From assembly GCA_025449115.1 (NCBI GenBank), contig JAHLKC010000006.1, positions 449,467-513,466 of the forward strand: a DNA stretch of 64,000 nt, read 5' to 3'. The position numbers and the translations under genes were made by a program. A model generated the notes under the pieces. That model saw nothing but the letters and a program-made list of their open reading frames with translations, was not told the DNA's origin and did no database searches. Positions 46,800 through 58,759 of the stretch are shown in pieces; positions within the stretch are counted from its first letter, which is position 1; each line of letters begins with the position of its first letter. This DNA comes from Chytridium lagenaria (taxonomy: Eukaryota > Chytridiomycota > Chytridiomycetes > Chytridiales > Chytridiaceae).

Positions 46800-48194
46800 A
46801 TGTCACTACTGTCCTCTAATATCAACTTGCAAAATGTGGTTGTGCTTGTCAACCTCGGAGGAGAGATGCTGTACATCCTGGAGCATCGTCTACACTCTTA
46901 CAGTGTTGAGGCTGGCTAGAGAAAGGTGGTGTTGAAGGACATTGTGTCAAGGACGCTGATGATGATTCTTTATTTCAGTGCTTCAGGACGTTGTTCGTAC
47001 CATGCTGGGAGAGGCTGAGGCTGCAGGGAAACAAGCAGAAAACATGACAAGTTCTCAGATAGAGGAATCATTTTACAGGATTGCACACTCTTCTAGTATG
47101 CGGTTGACCGATAGTGGGCTGCAAAAGGTCAATCATCTTTGTAGTCAGTTTTAATACTGACGCGAACGGATTAGCTGGTTCAGCTGATGGTAATGACGTT
47201 CAAATATCAGCTTTTTGCTTGTTCGTATCCTCTTGAGCTGCTATTCATAAGGTACGGCAATGTTTGGAGAGTACATAATATTTGACCAAAATGATAGCAT
47301 CAACCATTTTGAAGTCTGGAAAAAACATTCACTAAAAGCTGGCGTCGATGATCGTCTTTCCAAGCTGCGATTGATATTGGAAGAGGTACCACTTTCCTCC
47401 CACTTTTAGGTCTTTCTAACCTTCTCTGTTTCGGTACAGCTAGGAACAATCGGCGGAAAGGCGTTGTGCGTTATTCGTCAAAACATCAACGAGATATTTG
47501 AACAGAATAGCGCCAAAGTATCCCAATTTATTGGGTGGAAAATACAGTCACCCGATGACGGTGCCTTTATCCATCGACCAGATTATAAGGGCTTCACTCC
47601 TGTTCCGGGAGACTACCGCGAGTATGAAAAATCTGAGGTACTGCAAAAGGAGAATCTGGAACTTGGGAGGTCAACAATATTGGGGACAAACATGTGAGAA
47701 GTCATGACTGGTTTAGATACGTTTTATATTTTAACTCGAAGACTCTTAGGTTCTGTGAAGAAGCTGGTAAAATTTTCGACGCTTCGAAGGCAAGTCCTGC
47801 TATAATCTGCTATCTAATACCTTCAGATTTCAGTTTTAAGCTCCAATCAATACGCCTCTGCTGCCACATCCACAGCCTCGATGGACCACATTTTTGATCT
47901 TGACCAACTCAAACATTTGATTACATTTAAAGACTCATCCGAACTTTCAAGCGAGGAAGCGACGTCATCTCCTCCACAAATTTCGCAAAAAGGAATACCA
48001 GTTGTGCATAACCGCGAAGCTAAGCAGTTGAGGAAGGATATGACGATGTTTGATTCAGTGCTCACCGTTTCAGCAGCAGGTAATATCAAAATCCCTTCTC
48101 AAATTGTATAAGTTTATATATATTGACGCATGGGATAGATACAAACGGAGACCTTAGTCTACTGGAACTTATGGACCAAGCAAGTTTAGATTAA
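46800..48194 (+). CDS. OSCP1: OSCP1-like flagellar protein
   Basis: Starts M-S-L-L-S-S-N-I, with the family hallmark L-V-N-L-G-G-E-M-L-Y-I-L-E-H-R-L. Further exons give V-L-Q-D-V-V-R-T-M-L, R-I-A-H-S-S-S-M-R-L, L-M-V-M-T-F-K-Y-Q-L, F-I-G-W-K (in 47441..47695) and L-G-T-N-M. The last exon ends D-L-S-L-L-E-L-M-D at 48194. Introns lie near 46925..46979, 47128..47173, 47252..47300, 47387..47440, 47696..47750 and 48080..48137. A further intron at about 47791..47828 has a GC donor (AAG|GCAAGT). Two frame slips (near 46918 and 47829) fit one-base losses. OSCP1/NOR1 is a ciliary protein of animals and flagellates, supporting a zoosporic host. Confidence 0.85.
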
Positions 48195-48772
48195 ATAAAT
48201 TCACCAGGCTTAATTTCATCAAACTCACATTATAAATGTTTAATGCAAATTATTTATTGATTGTTAATCTAGATCCATTCACTTTTGTCAGTAACATTAG
48301 GACTGTCAGTCTGACGTTCATATGTCTCTTTTTATTTTGGTCTATTATACAATGTCGTTTTGTTAAATGACGTTTGAACCTTAGCCAGTTAGAAACGTGA
48401 GGTCAAATTGATTCAAATTCGTCAAAAGGCCTCATTATGATTATGCATGCTTTAAAAATCTACAAAATTTCTAAATAATGTATATTAATTCCTTTTCTTT
48501 TAATAAATAGGTCCACCAGCAAAGTATTCTCTCATCTTAAATTAAAAAAAATTTCAAAACCAAATAGCATATCGAAAGGTATGACTGCCAGTCATCGTTG
48601 GAAGCAATACCGCCAAGTCAAAACACCGACGTGTACGAAGGAATCTTTCCCTTAATGACCCTCAATACCTCATCCCTATTGGCGGCCTCAAACCTCCCCT
48701 CCCCACCGTTAAACGGAAGTCGCTCCCCCCGACATGGCGGACCTCAACATCCCTGTTCCATAATTCGACGGC
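48195..48772. other. Convergent intergenic, AT-rich
   Basis: Between the 3' ends of OSCP1 and the PACRG-like gene. No gene is seen. Confidence 0.5.
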
Positions 48773-49960
48773 TCAAGCATTTCTCCTACAAAGTCCCGCC
48801 TCAAGACCTTGAAGCGCCGCCCACACGGCATCACGGATCTCGGGGTCGCGGCTCATTATGTGAGGTGCCACAGGGGGAAGAATAGTGGGGAGATATTGGA
48901 GGAGGGTTTTGCCGAGACATGAGGCAAGACGAGGGAGAATCATAAGAGATGATAGGACCACAGGCTGGAAACAGAGTTGCATGTTAAAAGTTTGAAAATA
49001 CAAGGATGAAGGACGCCGTTACTTGCCTTGTCACGGCTTCCGAGAGCACTTCGGAGAGGCGGGACTCCCAACCCATAATAGGGATAATCTTTTCGCGAGC
49101 ACCGGGAGCCCCGATCATCTCCTTTAATGCCTGGAACCACAAAGACGTGAGGATGATCTGTTTCCCTCAATCCTTCCAGAAGCGTGAGGAAGAGGGGTTG
49201 TAGCTGATAGTGGACGGAGCATGGGACCATGAAATCTTAGAAAAATAAGTAAGACAGGAAAAGTGGCTCTTATCAAATGTCCAATGCGATAACGTACCTT
49301 GTGCTTCACAGAACCATGCTGCAACCGACTATTAGAGAGGAAGGTACACCATGAAGGAAATTTGAGAATAAGAATATATAATTTCAAAGTATAAAGTACC
49401 ATGGGACGGATCCCTTTGAATATGCGAGTCCAAAAGCGCTGCATAAAAAAGGAACGAAGGAAGAACGAGAATATGGGTCAGTCTTCATCAACAACTTCAC
49501 AAAGTCTTACGTCTTTGCACGCCCATCACCCATGGGGTTAACAGCCTTTGGGTTCAAACGAGCTGATGGTTTTGAGAAGCTCCCACACTTGTCGTCCTTT
49601 ATTGACGTTGCATTGCGCCCATTCGACATAGACGCGTTCTCAGAAGTCTGCCATCAAAAGAAAAGAAACAGTGTTTACGGCCGATCAAACTGCGGCCCTC
49701 ATGTAGGTTGGGGTCGTGATAGTAGAGATGGATTACCTTTACAGCATTCAATTTTGATGAAGTAGCTCTCGAGGTTGTCCATCATGCTTTCTCGCCACCG
49801 TTTTGGTGGCAGAGGATAGGGACGATGAGCCAAAAGCGGGACGCACAGCAGTGGACGACGAAGGTTTCAGGGGACGTAAAGTCAAAGATGAGGTTGCAGA
49901 GGGGATGACGGAGGACGATGATGAGCCCCTCCGTGGTGCCGTTGAGGACGACGACAGCAT
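48773..49960 (-). CDS. PACRGL: PACRG-like ciliary protein
   Basis: Start at 49960 (M-L-S-S-S-S-T-A-P-R-R). A Ser-rich N-terminus leads to the conserved entry block A-F-G-L-A-Y-S-K-G-S-V-P-C-R-L-Q-H-G-S-V-K-H-K. Then come L-F-L-T-L-L-E-G-L-R-E-T-D-H-P, F-Q-A-L-K-E-M and helical HEAT-like repeats (L-A-S-C-L-G-K-T-L-L-Q-Y-L-P-T-I-L-P-P-V), ending at 48773. Exon borders include donor AC|GTAAGAC near 49512, GTACTT near 49400, GTACGT near 49300 and CAA|GTAACG near 49022. Three frame slips (about 49770, 49190 and 49140) occur; the last two fit missing bases in C4 and T3 runs. PACRG proteins build the inner junction of axonemal doublets; PACRGL is the closest match by motif. Confidence 0.8.
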
Positions 49961-50260
49961 CGTTCGTTCAGGGTGCTAAGACTGGGAGCGCTAAGAATGG
50001 GAGCGCAGCGTTGGCTTGTCAAAAAAAGAATTGAGTGCACGAAGATTTTGAGATTTGAATTTCGGAGGTCAAACTGTTGCATGCCCAGCCCTTCATCAGG
50101 ACTTTGAGGAAGGGCATTATACTACAGCGACACCCAACACGGATACCTGTTATCCTATCATCCCGTTGTCCCGTAATTATCTCGCTTCTTGATCTTTGGA
50201 GGGTATTAAGACGGACACTACCTACTAGCACAGAGGGAGATAGTTTGGTAAACTTTAAAG
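49961..50260. other. Divergent promoter region, PACRG-like and TOK genes
   Basis: Three hundred bases between two divergent start codons, which may act as a shared bidirectional promoter. No clear TATA box is present. Confidence 0.4.
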
Positions 50261-53200
50261 ATGGTGCCGTACGCTCTGCTGATGGGCTTGCTGCTGCCCA
50301 TGGCCACATTTTTCAACATTCAATCCATCACTGTGCCTTCATGGGTGCATCTCGCATGGAATAATACTCTAAACGATCATGCCTCTTCACCACAACCTCA
50401 CGGCATTTTTACTCTTCTCGTTATCAGGTGCGGCGTTGTTCCATCTAATACATGTTTTTGATGCCATTGTTTAATACTGTCAATTTAGTTGGGTGTCTGT
50501 CGGTTTTGGTGTTCTGGGAACTGGAGCATTGTTTGTGCGGATGGTAAGCTTTAACGTTTTGGGTCCGTTTTGCCTAACTTCTACCGCAGCTGGAACGAAA
50601 AATTAAGTGGGCCACTCGATTAATGCTTCTGGGTGCATTCTGCCAAGGTAATTGTATACATCTCCTCTCCATTAGTATACTTTTGAAGTCCTTTGCGCTA
50701 TCATAAAGTCACACACTTATACCGTCCATAGGTATCCTCGCCTCCTTCGCGTGCATTACCCTCGTCGTTTGGGCTCTCGGCCCCGACAATGACGGTCAAC
50801 TCCCCGTCCGCTACTCTGAGGGTATTGCCTTTGGACTTCTTGGAGCGATGTCGTCTCTCACTGTGGCTTGCTTGGGATTTTATCAGCTTCACTTAAATAA
50901 GGGACAACTTTACGAATGGACTTTGTATCAACTATCGCCTAGTCAGAGGCAGGTCACCCTGCTTTTAATTGCGACAATTACATACATTGTGATGGGAGGG
51001 TTATTGTATAGTTCGATTGAGGGGTGGGATTTCGATGATGCGACGTAAGTGGTTTTTGATTCTTTTGTTTCTTTGCTTAAATTAATGGTAAGGCTAACCT
51101 TTAACATCCGTATTCGGTTTCCAACCTAATATATGATAAAAAAAGATATTGGGCTGTCGTGACTTTTACGACGATTGGTTTTGGAGACTTGGTTCCAAAG
51201 ACCATTTTGGGAAAGTTGTTACTGCCCATTTTCGCACCAATTGGCGTTGTCCTCGTCGCTTTCAATATCTACGCAGTCCGTGAAGTTGCCTTGGAATTGA
51301 TTACGTTGCAGGCATGTTTTTGTTGGTCTTAGTAATTTGTTTCCACGCATTTTAAACTTGTAGAGTTTAACTGGTCACTTTTCTCAAACAGCTTGCCGAA
51401 TACTTTTCAAAACACTTCTCATCAGCTGGTATCTCCCCATCCTCCGAAGACAGCATCCCTCATCACCCCTTCCGAGCTCCTCATCGCTCCTACTCCACTG
51501 GCATGGGCCTTTCGCATCACCACCCCCACCGCCACAGCGACCACCGTTCCACCCGCTTTTCCCGTGCCCGGTCTCTGTCTGTTGACGCCTCGTCCTCCTC
51601 CACTTCCGCCCTTGACGATACTATATCCTCCTCCGCCCCCTCTCTCTTTACCGATGTCCACCCCTCCGATGGCCCTTCTAACCTCCTCGTTATCCCAGAC
51701 CCCTCATCTCCAGTCGATGACGAACAATCTCCTCTCCTCACTCCTCGACGACGTCGTAAGCTTCTTCGTGCCTCTACAACCTCTGCGCTTCTATCTTCAA
51801 ATGAACCCAGGACGCTTCTTCTATCGAGAGGAGCTAATTTCCCAAATTTGACGATTACGGGGGATATGACAACGTTGAGGAGAAGACTCGTAGTTGATGT
51901 TACGCAGGAGACTTTTCAACGGGGTATCACAAATGCGTTAGCAGTTGTGCTTGCGAATACCTTTTTCTTTGGAGCATTGTTTGCGTATTTTGAGAAGTGG
52001 AATTTTTAGAGGGGCTTTATTTTACTTATGTAGCGTTGATGTCGATAGGTATGTTTATGTTCCTCTTGTAGTTCTTCACAAGCTTTCGTTTTCTTTGTAT
52101 TTGCCCGTTCCTTTTTCCTTATTTTTTAAAATTAATATGACGTATTGATTTAAAACTGGGAATTTGAAGGTTACGGTGACTACGTCCCCCGCACCGTCCA
52201 ATCGCGCTCCATATTTATTTGGTTTATCTTCATCGGCGTCGCCTCCATTACGTACCTCGGCTCACTTCTTGCCGAACGCGCGCTCAATCAATGGACGCTT
52301 ACTGTTAAGCTCATCGAACGTCGCGTCGACCGATATGAACGAAAAGCACGCATTAAGAAACTCTACCTTAAAGACCGTGAGAATGCGGCGGCGATGGCGG
52401 CATCTGGAAAGGGATCTGCATCACCTTTGGAAATGACGGCCGCGGAGGAGGAAGGAGTTAGGAGACGACGGAGAATGAGGGGGATGTTTGAAAAAGGAAT
52501 TCGTCAAGAGCCGGAGAGTGACGAGTCTTTGCAGTCTGAGCATCATGATGAAGTTGAGAAGAATGGGGCTTCTGGACTTGAAATAACTGGTGCGGAAGAA
52601 CATCCTGAGCCAGCCGTTTTGGATCGGAGCTTGAGTTCATCACCATCTGAGCACCCGATATCCTCGTCCCCGGTCCCACTGCCCTCCGCGCCAGCCCCCA
52701 TAAACCCTATTTCATCATCCCTCTCATCACGTTCCCGGACATCCCCATTACGTCCCCCTTCAACAATATCCGTCACGTCTCCAACACGTACCGCAACATC
52801 GAAACCCCTTGTACAGCGCGGCCAGACTATCCATATCGATGCAGAGACGGGGTCAATGAGAGTTTCTCCGCGGTTAAGACCCGCGAAACCAGCAGGGGTC
52901 CTAAGGAGATTGCTGGATGGGTCACGTGCGCAGACATCGGCTATCTTGCCACCTGCGAATAGGGATATGGAGGAAGGGGACGATGGGGAGGAAGGTAGAT
53001 CGGGACGGAAAAGTTGGGTAGGGTTTTTTAGGGGAAGTGGGAGCATGAGTGTTGGTGGATCGTCCGAAAGCCTACTTCGTGGAGGGGGTCACATCACAGG
53101 CCACGAATTCCATCCCGTCGCCACGCGTGCACATCCCGATTCTCCGGACCCTACGATGATGACAGTGATCATCCCGACGCTGATGTTTTGTCGGATGAAT

Positions 53201-53396
53201 CTGATGAAGAAGTTAGACCAACGCTCTCGACATCTGCTGGGGCAACATCTACAAGAAGTGGGGGAGTGTGAGAACGGCCGGACCTGTTAGGATTTTTACT
53301 AAACGGAGACGGAGGACAACGTTAGGTGGAGGTGGATCGTCATTTTTATCGTTATCTTTGCCGTTTCAAGGTGGTTCGGGTCCTCGTCGAATTTAG
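50261..53396 (+). CDS. TOK1: Two-pore outward-rectifier K+ channel (TOK family)
   Basis: Exons 50261..50427, 50489..50543, 50590..50647, 50732..51044, 51146..51311, 51392..52048 and 52170..53396. Eight hydrophobic segments surround two pore loops: T-F-T-T-I-G-F-G-D-L-V-P in exon 5, and S-I-G-Y-G-D-Y-V-P, split between exons 6 and 7. A Ser/His-rich cytosolic linker of about 170 residues lies between the pore units. The intracellular tail is about 370 residues, with R/S/P-rich and acidic parts. The intron after exon 5 uses a GC donor (CAG|GCATGT). Three frame slips (52005 in T5, 53152 in C3, 53263 in G5) each fit one missing base. It mediates K+ efflux at the plasma membrane; TOK channels are typical of fungi. 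Confidence 0.9.
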
Positions 53397-54299
53397 GTTT
53401 GAATCGGGGGGTGACGGGGACTTCTGGCTGAGTAGTGGGTAGGAATTTTGAAAGGGTTTGAGTGGTATCAAGAGACCTTTTTTAGAACTGTTCTGGTTTA
53501 TGCTCTTTTTTTTGTCTACGCTGATATGAGTGTCCTACGTGTCATCATTTATTGGATGGATTAAACACGCGATTTTGCTTGCTTTAATAAAAAGCCAGCT
53601 TATTTTTTTTGTCCCCGCTAAAGGACTCGTTTTATTGGCACGGTAGCTGCTGATATCCAGCTAGTTATAACCGATCCTCGGTCGTTACCGCACCGTCCGT
53701 ATCCGTCGACAGTTAGAGGTGAATATCTCATTAAAGCTGGCCACGTCCTTGTAGCCCTCTGTAGTGACCAACGTCGACCACGGTTGGTACGCTGATGGAG
53801 ACCATGATATGGAAGAGCAGTAAGAGGAGACCCATGGCGATGGCCATCACGGCAACCGGACCATCTACTTCATCTTAAGATATTCTGGTATTGTCTTTTA
53901 GCGGGGCTCGTTTAATACCTTCCCCGTCGTACTAGAAGACTGGAACCTTTAAGAGGCTCCAAAAAGTCAATCGTTGCCCAGTGATATTTATCTAAGACAT
54001 TATTGAGCAGTCTGTGCCGGTGATTATGGCCTCCGCTGACGGCGTTATCATCGCTCTCGTTCTGAAATACCTTGACGCCGACTTTCTTGGTCCTGCGTCC
54101 GCCTTGTATGTCATTCATTCCATGCTGCGGCGACAAGGGAAGTTCAACTGCATGTTATCAAAGGGCTGGAAGCTGTGGCTCAGAGTAGTGAAGCTTACGG
54201 TAGCCCCACTTTCTTTGGGTGAGTTTTAAAGATCAATGATGCTTTATCCCTTATAATCATCTCCTGTGGATTAAGCTAAACTTTCCTAAATCTGCCAGC
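53397..54299. other. Intergenic, no supported gene
   Basis: 3' flank of the TOK gene. Open frames on either strand at about 53912..54230 overlap and show no recognisable feature; the plus one may be a 5' exon of the next gene. Confidence 0.35.
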
Positions 54300-55677
54300 A
54301 AATTGAAGCCTCGTGCAGTCGGAATAGTGATCAGCTCTTTACAGCATCTTGGAAGCTGGTCAGAACTCAGAATCATGGCGAGTCTGCAGATAATCCGGAA
54401 AAGCCTATCATACCGGTGGAGCGGTGATAGATTAGCTATACTCGAGGGTTTGCAAAGCCAGCTGATTCACCTGTTCGCGACCCTATTCTCTTTGGAAGGC
54501 TTTGCTGTGCTTTGGATGGCCAAAGTTGTGTGGCTTCTACCGTTGTTGTTGATGAGTTGGGTGCCCAGGATTTTGCAAAGAAATACTTTGGCTATCTGAC
54601 GGGACCCAATTCTAGCCATGCCGACTTCGTTAAAGACTATGAGGAGGAAAAGTTAACGGCCAAAAGTCTCAAAGCAGAGGGTTTGCTGAAGGGTGCAATG
54701 CATGCTGCAGACAGGAGCATAAATTTCGACAGAACTTGTGTTGAAGACGAGGAGATGGGCTCTTCTGAGGCCAGATGCTGGAAGACTGAGCATGCTTGTA
54801 CCTTCAATGAAGCCTTATTCGCCTTAAAACTAGTATGGTCGACATCCTGGGACATTTCCTTCGACAGACCGCAGTCATTTAGAAAGATAGCAAAAGCCTT
54901 TGTTCATCTCACACAAGATCACCCCAAACACGTCGACTTCGTGCTCCTCTTCGTCTTTTTTCGTCTTGAACGCATTATTCAACTTCCGTTGCTTCAATCC
55001 TGGAAGATTGCTGAACGACGCGGCGTGAAGCTGGGATTCAAGATTCGTAAAGCGAATTACCAACGCTCAATTGGATATCGTACAGTGTCTTACGACGAGG
55101 ATGATGATAGCCAAGAGGAGGAAGAAGAAGACAAAGATGAAGCGTCAAAAGAACTCGCAGAGGTTGATCCTGACCCACCAGAGACAGAATTGTCCTTCCA
55201 AGATATTTTCCCTCTCGGATTCGAAATCTTCTCAGAGCTTCGTACAGTGGCCAAAATTCATGAAACCGAACTCACAAGGCTCTATGTTTTGTTTGGAGAA
55301 AGGGTTTTAGAGTACATCAACTCAACACCAGGCAACGACGGCGCAATCGAACTACCAGGAATTCTTCGTTGGACCACGCACAGCCAGCCACAAGCTTTCA
55401 TGAAAGAGTTCAAGCTGTAAGGTCCCAGTTTGAGGAAAGTTTCTACGATATGTGTGAAATCCTTGATTCGCAAGGAGAAGAGTACGGTAAACATCATTTC
55501 GGAACTATGGCAAGTGCCACCTCAAGCTTTGATTTTGATGGCTGGAGCGATAATCAGAGCGATTGCGTGACCGTTGTTCTTCGCAATCTGTTCTTAGCGG
55601 TACGAGAACGTGAAGGGATCCATTCTTTCGAGATGATTGGGCGTGCTTTCTTGACTGCACCTGATCGATATGATTAG
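54300..55677 (+). CDS. Hypothetical acidic helical protein
   Basis: Main frame 54512..55420, extended upstream by D-P-I-L-F-G-R-L-C-C-A-L-D-G-Q and downstream, after a frame slip near 55400, to 55677 (R-V-Q-A-V-R-S-Q-F-E-E-S-F-Y-D-M-C...A-P-D-R-Y-D). It is helix-rich with an acidic low-complexity block (D-E-D-D-D-S-Q-E-E-E-E-E-D). No membrane segment or signal peptide. I do not recognise the family. Frames near 54014..54235 may be earlier exons. Confidence 0.5.
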
Positions 55678-56979
55678 TATGAACCGATTTAAACGATCAC
55701 TTACACGCTAGTGCGAAGTTCGCTCATGACTCGCAGACTTTTGTTGTTGGCCCTTTTTTTGTTTACTTCCACTTTTTCTGCAGCATTAAGCAATCTCATT
55801 GTCTTTACTCCAACTACTCCTTTGTCTTTCAGAAAACCCTTGAAGCGACTATGGGCAAACGGATGCTTTGAAAATAAGGTTTACCGAAGAGTTATAGATT
55901 CACTATGGTTTTAACTACAAACAATGAAACACATGTTATTACGGTGATGAGATACTGAGATTAAAGACACGCATCCTTATAGTCCATACTGCTTCCCGTC
56001 GCTTTCCATCTTTGGTTCTGAGTGATTTTTTTTTTAAAAAAAGCCTTAATCTCATATCACCAAGCGGCAATCCCCAAATAAAAAAACAATGCAAAAAACA
56101 ACACCTCGGCCTCCTCCTTCGCGATTGCCTTTCTCAGTCATGAGCCTTCGCAGATCCATTTTCACCGTCAAGAGCGGGACCACGTGGCCTCAAGATCATG
56201 AATCCCTTCATACTGGCCCGAGGATGCGGCCCTTCATGCGTGCATGGATGGAGCGTAATGAGGTTAAATATACTAATTTTCGAAAAAATATATTTGTCAA
56301 CTTGGGCTCTGTTCGACAAGGCGAGGTTACTACTTTTATCTAACAAATATGCTATATTGGAGGAAAAAACTTTAAAATAGTGTTCGGTACGCCGAGATTT
56401 ATTAATGGTCAATAAAAGCTGGTTGAGCTATGGAGAAATTGCACGTCCGTGCCTCCCGCGCGAACTATCGCAACCGCTCACCAACGCAGTTACTAGCAAT
56501 ATCCATAGCTAAACCAAGAATAAGGAAACCAACCAGGAAACCCCGGAAAACATAAAACGGGCGCTAGGAAACATGCCGCCATCAAGAGAGCTTAGGGTAC
56601 GGATGCAAAAAGAAAAGGAATTCAGGAGTGCGTTCCCGCCACAAACGCTTAGGGTAGCGTTAGAATACATTGGGGTGATCGATTTTTTGGAGAGTATTTC
56701 TAAGCGCATGAGTTGCACTCTGAGTTGACGTGGCTTTGGGGGGGGGGTATCTTGATGATCAGCATCCCAAGGAGGTGAGAGAGGGGAATGCATCTTCAAC
56801 GTTTTATTTTGAGGAGGGGAGGGAGGTTGGAAGGGAGGGCGGGGAGCGCGTTACGTTGAACGGTGCGTTCCAGACGTTGATTGCCAAGCCTGTGTGTATG
56901 GCGCTGGTGCCTAGTGGCAGAGGGGATGCCGTTGTAGTGGGGTTGTTAGGGTTGCCGTTGTAGTGGGGTTGTTTGGGTC
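55678..56979. other. No supported gene; possible element flank
   Basis: Short frames occur on both strands without domains. A minus-strand frame around 56980..57171 looks like the continuation of the gag-like ORF in another frame. Confidence 0.4.
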
Positions 56980-58736
56980 TCAAGACGATGGGGGAGGTAA
57001 GATGGATTGCGGCACGCACCAAGCAAAGCATGAGTCGTCTTCATCCTCACGGAAATCACGGAACTGACCCATGTCAGAACGTATAGCAAGCGGTGGCTTT
57101 ATACATAGGCGACGAAGGTCGCGGACGTGATTATCAGGGAGGCATGGTCGCGTAATAATGATAGCGGCCATATAATGGCGCCGTAAGTACTCAAGGAACT
57201 CATCAGTTGGTCATCGAACTCAGAAATATATAGTTTGTCCACGAATTCTACAGGAATAGAATTTATCGGAACGTTGTTATGAAGTATCTTATCATAATCA
57301 AACTGAATAACTTTATCATCGAAAGAAAACATAGTATTTCCTTCTCGCCAGATAACGGGCGGAGTCTTCTTTATTTCGGGATAAAAATATTGAGATGTAG
57401 TGAATAATAAATGAGAAGGCACTACGTATGTGTCCTCTCTCCTAGACACAGAAGGAGAGGGTGAAGCAGAATCAATAGGAATGAAATCTATGTTAGCGGC
57501 ATCAACGGCGGTGGCTAACGAAGTGGAATCTTCCACTTTTCTAATACTTGAGTTAGTGTTATTTGTAACGATAGAGTTCTTACCACTAAACATAGTGTAA
57601 GCTTGACGGTGGTTAGGACACGCGTTAAGAGGATGATCGCCGTGGAGAGGACAAACAAACATATCCTCATTGATTCTCGGCCAGCTGCAGAGAGTGACGC
57701 GTACCAGCAGGACCAGAAGGAGCTTCAATACGCGACGAAGTGGTGGCGCCGGCCTGAGAAGGCGTCGTGGAAGGCGTTCCGTAGAAGAAGCACGATCACG
57801 CGGAGCTGGAGTCCATCCACGTTGAAAATTACCAGCAGGTCGCGTCGAGAAATTCCCATTGGGCATACGAATACGGTCACGATAAGTAGACGGGACGCGA
57901 TCCATGAATGGGGCAGGACGACGAATAAACTCATTCATCGTATCTTCCAACGCGAAGACTTCAGCGTCGGAGGGAGGTAAGTATCCAGCGTCGGCAGCTG
58001 CATAGTCAATTGCAGCACGATCACGTATGCTTTTCGCGACGCGTGGGATGGTTGATGGCGAATCCTGAATAAACTCAAGCTGGTGAGCCGATTCGTCAAA
58101 GAGATAGGCCACCAGGGGACGACGAGGTGGTCGTTCTGAAGGGGTACCGCGACGAGCAACGACCTCTACGTCACCCAAACGAGCCGTAAGAGCCTGGAGT
58201 TCTCGTTCAAGACGATCAGTATTGACTGTGCCAGGATTTGTCTTGGTGCTCATAACAGAGAGGACTGTCGTGAAATCGACGGTTAGGTCGTCGTAGGCTT
58301 TGCCGTCATATAGCTCGCGTTTGGCTATGGAGGACCAAGTATGATCTTCACAATTGATGACGAACCGTTGACGAAGGGTCTGCTGATTGACGCGGGATGA
58401 CGCTGGGAGTACGCAGTTCATGAAGTTCATACGAGCCCATGCGTCAGTTGGGGAGTGTGAGTCCTGGAATGTCCACTTAAAAGACTCCACGGCGGCTCGA
58501 ACCTTAGCGTCGTCAAGTTGCTGAGCAAAGCATGAACGAAAAGCAATGCTAAAACCCTCCCACGTAGTCGTAGGCTCGAGAATGCCAATATACTTGGCTG
58601 CATCGCCGACAAACATGACATCAGCAGCGCAGGTATAACGGTACGCCTCATCCATGTCCAAGAAGGCAGGACGAGAACTAGAAGTTGACGAAGGTGTCGG
58701 TAGGCCACTCTCAAGATACTTGCGGTAAGGGTACAT
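56980..58736 (-). mobile_element. Gag-like ORF of an LTR retroelement
   Basis: A 545-codon frame starts near 58736 (upstream in-frame codons continue to about 58750). A helical N-terminal half (W-E-G-F-S-I-A-F-R-S-C-F; A-V-E-S-F-K-W-T-F-Q-D-S) fits a retrotransposon capsid region. A basic/Pro-rich part follows, then a knuckle-like C-P-L-H-G-D-H-P-L-N-A-C near residue 375, a variant of the CCHC knuckle with His in place of the second Cys. The frame appears to slip near 57700..57780 and 57170. It lacks an adjacent protease or reverse transcriptase: the sequence below 57000 is unrelated, so the copy is truncated. Confidence 0.6.
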
Positions 58737-58759
58737 GGGGGTGCCCGAGGGGTTATCAA

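Noticed and set aside
49019..49024. Possible GC-AG intron donor (ACAAG|GCAAGT) in the PACRG-like gene
   Set aside because: The GT donor three bases further (CAA|GTAACG) gives the correct phase with the next exon.
56089..56343. 84-codon plus-strand frame starting M-Q-K-T-T-P-R
   Set aside because: No motif, and an overlapping minus frame of similar length; not supportable.
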